DNA of 5,123 nucleotides from Thermoanaerobaculia bacterium (GTDB lineage: Bacteria > Acidobacteriota > Thermoanaerobaculia > Multivoradales > JAHEKO01), in contig JARFQS010000369.1 of assembly GCA_029287645.1 (NCBI GenBank), positions 1 to 5,123 of the forward strand. The letters are read 5' to 3'. Under the pieces are notes generated by a model. The model did not search any database. It saw nothing but the letters and a program-made list of their open reading frames with translations, and was not told the origin of the DNA. Position numbers and translations under genes: made by a program. Positions 1-5,123 of the stretch are shown piece after piece; position 1 is the first letter of the stretch; every line of letters begins with the position of its first letter.

Positions 1-1842
1 CGAGTGCTCGAACGAGATGTAGGCGATCTTCTCGGCGCCATGCTCGTCGACCAGGGCTTCGAGCTTGGCCATGTCGATGTTGCCCTTCCATGGGAAATCG
101 CTGTCCGGGTCGTGCGCTTCATCGACGATGACGTCGGCGAAGACGCCACCGGCCAGCTCCTGATGGAGCTTGGTGGTGGTGAAGTACATGTTGCCGGGCA
201 CCAGCTGGCCGGGCTGGATCATGACCTCGGAGAGGATCTGCTCCGCGGCGCGGCCCTGATGCGTCGGGATGATGTACTCGTAGCCGGTAGCCTCCCGCAG
301 GACTTCGACCAGGTGGAGGTATTCGTCGGAAGTCGTGGGAGTGGCGCGAGCCCCGTCGTAAGCGGCCCATTGATCGGTGCTCATGGCCGAAGTGCCGGAG
401 TCGGTCAGCAGATCGATGGTGACGTCGGCCGAGCGCAGGAGAAAGGTGTTGTAGCCCGCCTCCGCGATGGCCTTGCGCCGTTCTTCGCGACTGATCGTGG
501 CAATCCTCTCGAGGGTGTGGATCACGAACGGATACGTCACCAGCTCGAAGGGCTCGAGGTCCGAGTAGACCCAGCGGTACCGCATCTGGTCTCTCCAGGT
601 CCCTTCTTCTACAACCTCGAGGGGAGGCACACTGTCGCGCTGCTCGAAGAGGCTGATGATCGCGTCGGCGACGTGGTCGAGCTGGCGAGTCGTCATGGCC
701 AGCCTGGGGATCTGGACCGGAACCTGATTGTCGCGGCCGACGAGTCCGTGGGCCAGAGCGCGAATCCCGGACATCTCGTACAGGGCGGCCGAGAAGGCGT
801 CCTGCTGGAACTTGTCGAGATGAGGGAAGAACTCGTCGGCCAGGATATAGGCGCCATCGCAGCCACGCTCCACCGGCACCCCGGCGTCGATCAGGCGGCC
901 ATTGAAGTGCTCTGTCTGCTGCATGACCCACTGCACCTCTTCCTCGAGGCACATCTCTTCGAGGCCACGAGCGAAGACCTCCATGGTCCTTCCGGCCATA
1001 CCGCCGTAGGTGTGTAGGCCCTCGTAGACCACCACTTCGTTCATGAAGTGCTCGTGATCTTCCGGATTGTCGGTGGCCAGCAGGCCTCCGGTGGGGCATT
1101 TGGGATCCTGGGCGCCGTCGATCTGAATCACGTTGGCTGTCTTGGCGATCTCCTTGACGATGTCGGCGATGCTGCGATGCGCCATGCCCTCTTCGTGTCG
1201 CTGGATGTACCAGGCGTTCTCGATGACCCGCGAGCCGTCGAGGATAAGGCGTTTGCCATAGCGGGAGACCAGAGCTCGGGTGGCTCGCAGGTTGGCGAGG
1301 CTGAAGGGGTGCTGACCGTCGCCGAAGGCTTGCAGCCCCACGATCGCGACCCGCTCTCCCTCCAGTAGCTCCTCGAGCCGCTTGAGGTTCACGTTGCCTG
1401 TGAAGACCTCGGCCTCGTGATCACGAATGTCGGGCACCTCTACGTCGCGAGGGGTCAGGACATCGATCCGAGTCCGCGAGTTGGAGGGGAGTATGGAGCC
1501 GGCCGGCACCATGGTGGCGGTGACCAGCTTGACGCATCCCAGAACGTTGTGGGTGGGGCAGACATAGGTGTGGCCCAGGACGTCGCGCACCGCCTTTTCG
1601 AGCCGCTCGAAGTTCCGGGCCCCGGCATAGGCCTCGTCGCCGATCAACTGGCCCGACAACTGCTCCTGGGTCATGGCGCTCGTACCCAGAGAGCACATGT
1701 CGAACGACACCTGTGAAGGCGTCAAATTGAAGACGTTGAAGTGGGCTTCCGCCAGAAACTGCTTGCGCTCCTCGAGAGTCGGGAAGGAGATGGGGCGGAT
1801 GGTCTTGATCTTGTGCGGCTCGTGCGCGAGCTTGTTCAACAT
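1..1842 (-). CDS. Tandem tyrosine phenol-lyase/tryptophanase-like protein (3' end outside window)
   Basis: PLP-dependent beta-eliminating lyase family (fold type I), which splits tyrosine or tryptophan into phenol or indole, pyruvate and ammonia. The frame is open for all 614 codons and runs off the left edge. Residues 8-428 form copy 1 and residues 429-614 the start of copy 2; each begins with the family's EPF/EPH-type N-terminus, and family members are single copies of about 460 residues. Copy 1 keeps GDEAYAG (68-74), Asp202, Arg205 and the VYEGLHTYGGMAGR loop (272-285). It has Gln245 where the PLP-binding Lys is expected, NVL (99-101) for QGR, and Pro375 for the carboxylate Arg. Copy 2 keeps LLTDSGT (478-484), THQGRAAEQ (527-535) and MYFTTT (552-557), and resembles tyrosine phenol-lyase more than tryptophanase. 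Its GDEAYAG-equivalent stretch (498-504) has Pro502 for Tyr. Its Lys region lies outside the window. The ATG at 1842 follows an ideal ribosome-binding site. No signal peptide is seen, so it is probably cytoplasmic. Fold assignment is firm; substrate is unknown. Confidence 0.93.
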   Translation of the reverse strand, partial: MLNKLAHEPHKIKTIRPISFPTLEERKQFLAEAHFNVFNLTPSQVSFDMCSLGTSAMTQEQLSGQLIGDEAYAGARNFERLEKAVRDVLGHTYVCPTHNVLGCVKLVTATMVPAGSILPSNSRTRIDVLTPRDVEVPDIRDHEAEVFTGNVNLKRLEELLEGERVAIVGLQAFGDGQHPFSLANLRATRALVSRYGKRLILDGSRVIENAWYIQRHEEGMAHRSIADIVKEIAKTANVIQIDGAQDPKCPTGGLLATDNPEDHEHFMNEVVVYEGLHTYGGMAGRTMEVFARGLEEMCLEEEVQWVMQQTEHFNGRLIDAGVPVERGCDGAYILADEFFPHLDKFQQDAFSAALYEMSGIRALAHGLVGRDNQVPVQIPRLAMTTRQLDHVADAIISLFEQRDSVPPLEVVEEGTWRDQMRYRWVYSDLEPFELVTYPFVIHTLERIATISREERRKAIAEAGYNTFLLRSADVTIDLLTDSGTSAMSTDQWAAYDGARATPTTSDEYLHLVEVLREATGYEYIIPTHQGRAAEQILSEVMIQPGQLVPGNMYFTTTKLHQELAGGVFADVIVDEAHDPDSDFPWKGNIDMAKLEALVDEHGAEKIAYISFEHS

Positions 1843-1849
1843 GAGAGTT

Positions 1850-1856
1850 ACCTCCT
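1850..1856 (-). promoter_or_regulatory. Ribosome-binding site of the tandem lyase gene
   Basis: On the minus strand AGGAGGT lies 7 bases before the ATG at 1842. It is close to a perfect Shine-Dalgarno sequence and fixes the start codon. It is the strongest ribosome-binding site in the window and implies efficient translation. Confidence 0.9.
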
Positions 1857-1960
1857 GCGACCGTCACGTGGCGAGGCTGTCGCCGGAAGGAAGATGACGA
1901 TCGTTTCTGAAATGAAAGGCGGCCCAGAATCCGGCCGCGTGGGTGCTTCTGCTGCCCAGA

Positions 1961-1980
1961 CCCTCGATCGACCTCGAGGG
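1961..1980. repeat. Perfect inverted repeat, 7-base arms, in the lyase leader
   Basis: CCCTCGA (1961-1967) and TCGAGGG (1974-1980) are exact reverse complements separated by 6 bases. The repeat lies in the divergent intergenic region. If the candidate lyase promoter at 2000-2026 is right, it falls about 14-33 bases into the transcript, where it could act as an RNA hairpin or an operator. No T-run follows on either strand, so an intrinsic terminator is unlikely. Confidence 0.5.
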
Positions 1981-1999
1981 AGCGAGCCCCGTCGGGCCG

Positions 2000-2026
2000 A
2001 CTTTAGCACGCAGGAGGTCGTGGCAA
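2000..2026 (-). promoter_or_regulatory. Candidate sigma-70-like promoter of the tandem lyase
   Basis: On the minus strand, TTGCCA (2021-2026) matches the -35 consensus at five of six positions. TAAAGT (2000-2005) is a moderate -10 box. The spacer is 15 bases, shorter than the ideal 17. Transcription would start near 1993, giving a 5' leader of about 150 bases. Apart from the inverted repeat at 1961-1980, nothing I recognise fills that leader. This is a by-eye match only. Confidence 0.3.
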
Positions 2027-2049
2027 GGGGGTGGGATTCGCTGTTTCGA

Positions 2050-2067
2050 AGGACTGGTGGCAGTCCT
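2050..2067. repeat. Perfect inverted repeat, 7-base arms, upstream of glycerate kinase
   Basis: AGGACTG (2050-2056) and CAGTCCT (2061-2067) pair exactly around the 4-base loop GTGG. The repeat ends 35 bases before the kinase ATG. It lies upstream of the weak -10-like TATCCT (2089-2094), where a -35 box or an operator would sit. It also lies behind the divergent candidate lyase promoter. An operator for a dimeric regulator is plausible. A terminator is unlikely because no T-run follows. Confidence 0.5.
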
Positions 2068-2102
2068 GAGGCAGGCCGATTTGTGTCGTATCCTTGCGAA
2101 CC

Positions 2103-3443
2103 ATGAGTCGAAGAGACGAGACCCTGGCAATCTTCGAGGCGGCCTTGGGGGCGGCGGATCCTCAACGATCCGTGAAGCGGGTCTTGAGACGCGATGGCGA
2201 TGTGCTGACACTCCGCCAGGCCGGAGACGACGTGCGCATCGATCTGGGTGAGGTCGACCGCCTTCTCGTGGTCGGTTGCGGCAAGGCCGGCGCCCCGATG
2301 TCTCGAGCCGTGGAAGAACTGACGGCCGACCGGATCTCTTTCGGAATCGTGGCCGTCAAGTATGGGCATACCCTGCCGGAAGAGCTGTCGCCCGCTCACA
2401 TTCGCATCGTCGAAGCTGGGCATCCGGAGCCCGACGCGGAGGGGATGCGTCACGCTCGAGAGGTGGCGCAGGTACTGGAGGGTGCCTCGGAGCGGGACCT
2501 TGTCATTGCGTTGATCTCGGGAGGTGGCTCCGCGATCTGGCCGCTGCCGGTGCCTCCCATCACGTTGGAGGAGAAGACCGAGCTCACCCGGCAGCTACTA
2601 GCTTCAGGGGCCGACATTCACGAAATCAATGTCGTGCGCAAGCACGTCTCGAGCATCAAGGCAGGCTTGGCGGCGCGATTGGCCTATCCGGCGCGGGTGC
2701 TGGTGCTCCTCATTTCGGACGTCATCGGAGACCGACTGGATTCCATCGCATCGGGACCCTTCGCTCCTGACACAACGACATTCGGCGAGGCCCTGGAGAT
2801 CGTCGAACGATACGGGCTTGGAACCGAGATTCCCGTATCCATCCAATACCACCTGTGGAACGGGATGGCAGGCAAGGTCCCCGAGACCCCGAAGCCGGGT
2901 GATGTGGTGTTCGATCGGGTCACGCATTCGATCTGCGCCTCGAATGCCCAGGCCCTGGAGGCGGCGAGACTGGAAGCGGAGGCTAGAGGCCTTCGGACTG
3001 AGGTCATCGAAGGGCCGATCGACGGCGATGTCCGTGAGGGTGCCAGGGGCTTTTGCGAACGATTGAAGGAACTGGCCAAACAGGCCCCGGAGCGAGGTGT
3101 TTGCCTGATCGGTGGGGGCGAAACCACGGTGAAGCTGGGAAGCTCTAGCGGTAAGGGGGGACGCAATCAGGAGTTTGCCCTGGCGAGCGCCTTCGAGATT
3201 CAGGGTCAGGAGAGGCTGACGGTCCTGAGTTGCGGCACCGATGGGAACGACGGGCCGACCGACGCTGCTGGAGCGGTGGTCGATGGAGGCACCATCGACC
3301 GATGTCGGAGCCTCGACCTGGACCCGCAGAGAGCTCTCGAGGGGCACGACGCCTACCCCCTCTTCGAAGCCTCGGGAGATCTCGTCAAGACCGGACCCAC
3401 GAACTCCAATGTCATGGACATCATGATTGGCATCGTGGCTTGA
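2103..3443 (+). CDS. Glycerate 2-kinase, MOFRL family
   Basis: Phosphorylates D-glycerate with ATP to 2-phosphoglycerate, feeding glyoxylate-, serine- or sugar-acid-derived carbon into lower glycolysis; cytoplasmic. The 446 residues fit this two-domain family. The N-terminal domain (about 1-240) shows VVGCGKAGAPM (56-66), EAGHPEPD (104-111), LISGGGSA (137-144), NVVRKHVSSIK (176-186) and SDVIGD...IASGP (205-219). The C-terminal MOFRL domain (about 330-440) shows GGGETTVKLG (337-346), GKGGRNQEFAL (350-360), GTDGNDGPTDAAGAVVDG (378-395) and TGPTNSNVMDI (430-440). SIKAGL replaces the more usual S-x-KGG. The ATG at 2103 is preferred because the family N-terminus begins right after it; an in-frame TTG at 2094 is possible. 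Neither has a clear ribosome-binding site, unlike the other three genes, so the message may be leaderless or weakly translated. This family is often called GckA or TtuD; it is unrelated in sequence to GarK/GlxK. Substrate is inferred from family. Confidence 0.95.
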   Translation: MSRRDETLAIFEAALGAADPQRSVKRVLRRDGDVLTLRQAGDDVRIDLGEVDRLLVVGCGKAGAPMSRAVEELTADRISFGIVAVKYGHTLPEELSPAHIRIVEAGHPEPDAEGMRHAREVAQVLEGASERDLVIALISGGGSAIWPLPVPPITLEEKTELTRQLLASGADIHEINVVRKHVSSIKAGLAARLAYPARVLVLLISDVIGDRLDSIASGPFAPDTTTFGEALEIVERYGLGTEIPVSIQYHLWNGMAGKVPETPKPGDVVFDRVTHSICASNAQALEAARLEAEARGLRTEVIEGPIDGDVREGARGFCERLKELAKQAPERGVCLIGGGETTVKLGSSSGKGGRNQEFALASAFEIQGQERLTVLSCGTDGNDGPTDAAGAVVDGGTIDRCRSLDLDPQRALEGHDAYPLFEASGDLVKTGPTNSNVMDIMIGIVA

Positions 3444-3453
3444 GCGTTGTGGC

Positions 3454-3459
3454 TATACT
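3454..3459 (+). promoter_or_regulatory. Possible -10 box for the TetR-type regulator gene
   Basis: TATACT differs from the -10 consensus at one position and lies in the 58-base gap after the kinase stop. No convincing -35 box occurs at 16-18 bases; TTGGCA at 3427-3432 is 21 bases away. If used, transcription would start near 3466, so the regulator could be expressed alone as well as by read-through from the kinase gene. Confidence 0.25.
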
Positions 3460-3475
3460 GGCTCACGGCGGTTGC

Positions 3476-3505
3476 ATGAACAGCTTGGTAGGGGAGCTCA
3501 CGTGA
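3476..3505 (+). CDS. Possible 9-codon leader ORF overlapping the TetR-type gene start
   Basis: An ATG at 3476 opens a frame encoding MNSLVGELT. Its TGA (3503-3505) overlaps the GTG start of the next gene (3502-3504) in the typical GTGA arrangement of translational coupling. Its own ribosome-binding site is weak (GGCGG at 3467-3471). It may be chance. If real, it would couple or tune translation of the regulator. Confidence 0.2.
   Translation: MNSLVGELT
3491..3496 (+). promoter_or_regulatory. Ribosome-binding site that fixes the TetR-type gene start
   Basis: GGGGAG lies 5 bases before the GTG at 3502. It supports this GTG over earlier in-frame starts, which overlap the kinase gene and would add about 25 residues unlike a TetR N-terminus. 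Confidence 0.75.
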
Positions 3506-4056
3506 CCAGCAAGTCGACCCGATACAGCCGTGACGAGTTCCTCGCTCGATCTCTCGAGGTTCTGTCGAGAGACGGTGAGGCGAAGCTCCGGATCGATCGT
3601 CTGGTCAGCCAGTTGGGTGTCACCACGGGCAGCTTCTACTGGCACTTCGAGAATCGAGCCGATTTCGTGCGAAGTCTCGCCGGCTACTGGGCGCTCTCCT
3701 CGACGCAGGTGGTGATCGACGACATAGAGGTCATGGAGGGGAGTCCAGAGGACCGGCTGCTCAGCCTCATGAGGAGATTCAGTCGGCAGGATCTCGCCGG
3801 TCACGATCTCGCCATGCGGACTTGGGCCTTTCACGAACCGGAAGTGGCCACCATCGTCACGAAAGTCGATCGCATGCGCCTGACCTTCGTGCGGTCCCTG
3901 TTCAAGGAGATGGGATTCGAGGGCGACGAACTGGAGACCAGGACCAGGGTCTTCGTGACCGCTCTCAGTCTCGAGCGTGGGATTCTGGTGAGGGAACCCA
4001 GCGGCAGACGCTCGAGAGCTTTGCGGAGTTGGCACGAGTTCTTCACTCGACCCTGA
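3502..4056 (+). CDS. TetR/AcrR-type transcriptional regulator
   Basis: One-component repressor type: an N-terminal helix-turn-helix binds an operator as a dimer and a C-terminal helical domain senses a ligand. The 184-residue length is typical. The DNA-binding domain covers about residues 9-62: helix 1 SRDEFLARSLEVLSRDG, then LRIDRLVSQLGVTTGSFYWHF (29-49), the classic turn and recognition helix with the near-invariant Y-x-HF ending, followed by ENRADFVRSL. The C-terminal domain (about 80-180) has the pattern LAMRTWAFHEPEVATIVTKVDRMR (103-126), shared by many uncharacterised TetR proteins; no ligand can be read from it. The gene starts 58 bases after the kinase stop and ends 107 bases before the amidohydrolase-like gene, all on one strand, so control of either neighbour or of itself is plausible. 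The inverted repeats at 4121-4136 and 2050-2067 are candidate operators, by position only. Confidence 0.92.
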   Translation: MTSKSTRYSRDEFLARSLEVLSRDGEAKLRIDRLVSQLGVTTGSFYWHFENRADFVRSLAGYWALSSTQVVIDDIEVMEGSPEDRLLSLMRRFSRQDLAGHDLAMRTWAFHEPEVATIVTKVDRMRLTFVRSLFKEMGFEGDELETRTRVFVTALSLERGILVREPSGRRSRALRSWHEFFTRP

Positions 4057-4093
4057 GAGAGGCCTTGCCCCAGTCGAGGTTGGTACCCATAAG

Positions 4094-4110
4094 CCCTTTC
4101 AGGTGAAGGG
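4094..4110 (+). repeat. Short hairpin between the TetR-type gene and the amidohydrolase-like gene
   Basis: CCCTT (4094-4098) pairs with AAGGG (4106-4110) around a 7-base loop. The stem extends by AA/TT past one bulged G. No T-run follows; the sequence continues as TTATAGT. It could be a weak terminator for the upstream unit or part of the regulatory region of the next gene. Confidence 0.3.
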
Positions 4111-4111
4111 T

Positions 4112-4136
4112 TATAGTCAAACCTCCCAGTCGAGGT
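4112..4136 (+). promoter_or_regulatory. -10-like box with overlapping operator-like inverted repeat
   Basis: TATAGT (4112-4117) resembles a -10 box, with expected transcription start near 4124. No good -35 box is seen. An inverted repeat follows immediately: ACCTC (4121-4125), 6 bases, GAGGT (4132-4136). A repressor bound there would cover the transcription start, and the 16-base size suits a TetR-type dimer. The assignment rests on position and symmetry only. Confidence 0.35.
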
Positions 4137-4163
4137 GCCTGTTCATCGAAAGGGGAGACCGCC

Positions 4164-5123
4164 ATGGGAGTCGAACGGAATCGGGTCATTCATCTCGTGC
4201 CGCTGGCTGCGGCAGTTCTCTTGGCCCAGATCGGAACCGTGAATGCCGAGGCTGAGGTGCTGGCCTTGGTCGGAGGAACCGTTGTCGACACGGGAGACTG
4301 GGGTCAGTCTACGGTCGACATCGAGGACGCGGTGGTCATCGTCGAGGATGGCGAAATCGCTGAGGTGGGCCGACGGAGTTCGACCGCTGTCCCTGCCGAA
4401 GCTCGGGTGATCGACGCCTCCGGGAAGTTCATCGTGCCCGGGCTTGTGGATGGCTTTGCGGCCATCAACAACCAGGCCTATGCGAACGCCTACCTGGCCA
4501 GCGGAGTGACCTCCATCATTTCGGTGGATGGGGGGCGCCGAGGCGGCCTGTTTCTCGATGCCGATCCGGGCCCCAGGATCCACCGCCTCGATTCGGTCGG
4601 CTACGAAAGGGCGACTCTGGAAGAGCACCTGGAGGCTACGGATCGCCTCGCCGAGGCGGGCGTGGAGATCCTGCTACTGATGTACAAGCTGCCACCGGAT
4701 CAGTTGCAGGTGCTTGCTGAGCGGGCGCGCTCCCACGGCATGGGTACGATCGGAGAATTGGGTCTGTCTTCCTACAGCCAGGGTATCGAGGCCGGCTTGA
4801 ATGCCTTCGTCCACACCACCCGCTACTCACTCGATATGGCACCGGAAGAGATAGCTCGCGCCGTCGTCGAGCAGCCGTTCAGCGATGATCTCGATAGCCC
4901 CAAATGGATCTACTACAAGTGGCTGAGCGGCCTGTCGCCCTTCGATGAGAGGCTCGAGAGTCATGCCCAGGTACTGGCCTCGGACTCGATCGCCCTGATG
5001 CCTACCCTCGCGCTTCTCTACCTGGATCAGCCGTGGGCCAAGAATCCCTGGGACGAGCCAGTAGCTGGCCTGCTGGACCCGGAGGACATCAATCGGCCGG
5101 CGAATCGGGAGACGGGTAGGCAC
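4164..5123 (+). CDS. Exported amidohydrolase-like protein lacking the HxH metal motif (3' end outside window)
   Basis: Start of an amidohydrolase-superfamily protein (imidazolonepropionase/prolidase-like, metal-dependent TIM barrel). The first 320 codons are open to the right edge. ATG 4164 follows AGGGGAG (4151-4157) by 6 bases. A signal peptide is likely: charged residues 4-10, hydrophobic core about 11-26, cleavage after VNA (26-28), so it should act outside the cytoplasm. The N-terminal beta-sandwich shows the family pattern LVGGTVVDTG (35-44), VEDGEIAEVG (60-69) and VIDASGKFIVPGLVD (82-96). In active members VPGL-[IV]-D is followed by x-H-x-H; here it reads GFAA (97-100), so both metal-binding His are missing. 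LASGVTSI (111-118) continues the family pattern. Lys175 in LLMYKL could be the bridging lysine. Glu198 stands where a metal-binding His (GH) is usual, while His217 is kept. PTLALLY (280-286) is also family-like. The catalytic Asp lies beyond the window. It may be a pseudoenzyme or a changed metal site; substrate is unknown. Confidence 0.88.
   Translation, partial: MGVERNRVIHLVPLAAAVLLAQIGTVNAEAEVLALVGGTVVDTGDWGQSTVDIEDAVVIVEDGEIAEVGRRSSTAVPAEARVIDASGKFIVPGLVDGFAAINNQAYANAYLASGVTSIISVDGGRRGGLFLDADPGPRIHRLDSVGYERATLEEHLEATDRLAEAGVEILLLMYKLPPDQLQVLAERARSHGMGTIGELGLSSYSQGIEAGLNAFVHTTRYSLDMAPEEIARAVVEQPFSDDLDSPKWIYYKWLSGLSPFDERLESHAQVLASDSIALMPTLALLYLDQPWAKNPWDEPVAGLLDPEDINRPANRETGRH

Larger units (their letters stand above)
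4069..4136 (+). repeat. 12-base direct repeat flanking a -10-like box
   Basis: CCCAGTCGAGGT occurs exactly at 4069-4080 and again at 4125-4136, 56 bases apart start to start, on both sides of the hairpin and -10-like box in the gap before the amidohydrolase-like gene. The second copy forms the right part of the inverted repeat at 4121-4136. Two like-oriented sites around a promoter suggest a regulator-binding pair, though a chance local duplication is possible. Confidence 0.45.

Noticed and set aside
4..1017. Long open frame on the plus strand (337 codons)
   Set aside because: It is antisense to the tandem lyase gene, which has clear homology and a strong ribosome-binding site. The translation shows no recognisable domain and is a by-product of high GC.
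119..1099. 326-codon minus-strand open frame rich in Arg, Gly and Pro
   Set aside because: It is an out-of-frame shadow of the lyase gene on the same strand. Its composition is that of a shifted GC-rich frame.
1108..1110. Gln245 in place of the PLP lysine as a sequencing error or frameshift
   Set aside because: The frame is intact across all 614 codons, the change to CAG would need more than one base from the usual Lys codons unless it came from AAG (two differences from AAA, one from AAG), and the other cofactor motifs of the same copy are also lost.
1864..2000. Possible TnaC-like leader peptide before the lyase gene (a frame with Trp, ending in a stop at 1864)
   Set aside because: The frame has no start codon within the leader, and the spacing of Trp, Asp and Pro does not match the TnaC pattern.
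2604..3347. 247-codon minus-strand open frame
   Set aside because: It lies wholly opposite the glycerate kinase gene, whose motifs run through the entire region. It has no recognisable domain.
3444..3501. Intrinsic terminator after the glycerate kinase
   Set aside because: I found no stem followed by a T-run in this gap, so read-through into the regulator gene remains possible.
1..5123. CRISPR array, tRNA or rRNA gene, insertion sequence ends
   Set aside because: No regularly spaced repeats, cloverleaf-like segment, rRNA-like stretch or transposase sequence was seen.

Overview
High-GC bacterial DNA, densely packed with genes. It holds four protein genes, two of them cut by the window edges. 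Purine-rich ribosome-binding sites, a secreted amidohydrolase-type protein and a MOFRL-type glycerate kinase point to a free-living Gram-negative bacterium. Acidobacteriota or a similar metagenomic lineage is a guess; no marker gene is present to settle it.

Layout. Bases 1-1842, minus strand: the first 614 codons of a large tandem protein. It holds one complete and one partial copy of the tyrosine phenol-lyase/tryptophanase fold (PLP-dependent beta-eliminating lyases). Bases 1843-2102: a 260-base divergent intergenic region with a good ribosome-binding site, a candidate promoter for the lyase and two perfect inverted repeats. Bases 2103-3443, plus strand: glycerate 2-kinase of the MOFRL family. 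Bases 3502-4056, plus strand: a TetR-type regulator. Bases 4057-4163: a short regulatory gap with a -10-like box, an inverted repeat and a 12-base direct repeat. Bases 4164-5123, plus strand: the first 320 codons of an exported amidohydrolase-like protein.

Main observation. The two lyase copies have lost active-site residues in a complementary way. Copy 1 lacks nearly everything that binds PLP and substrate within its own subunit: the Schiff-base Lys is Gln, and the QGR phosphate motif, the TDS carboxylate motif and the carboxylate Arg are gone. It keeps the segments that, in tyrosine phenol-lyase, reach into the neighbouring subunit's site (the GDEAYAG motif with the catalytic Tyr, and the YEG-x3-YGG-x-AGR loop). 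Copy 2, as far as it is visible, keeps the TDS and HQGR motifs, but its equivalent of the GDEAYAG Tyr is Pro. This suggests a covalent pseudo-dimer with one composite active site per chain.

A second possible pseudoenzyme is the exported amidohydrolase-like protein, whose metal-binding HxH motif is Phe-x-Ala. The kinase would pass glycerate carbon into lower glycolysis, and the lyase, if active, would yield pyruvate and ammonia from an amino acid. A shared pathway is only an inference. The TetR-type protein lies between the kinase and the amidohydrolase-like gene and could control either.
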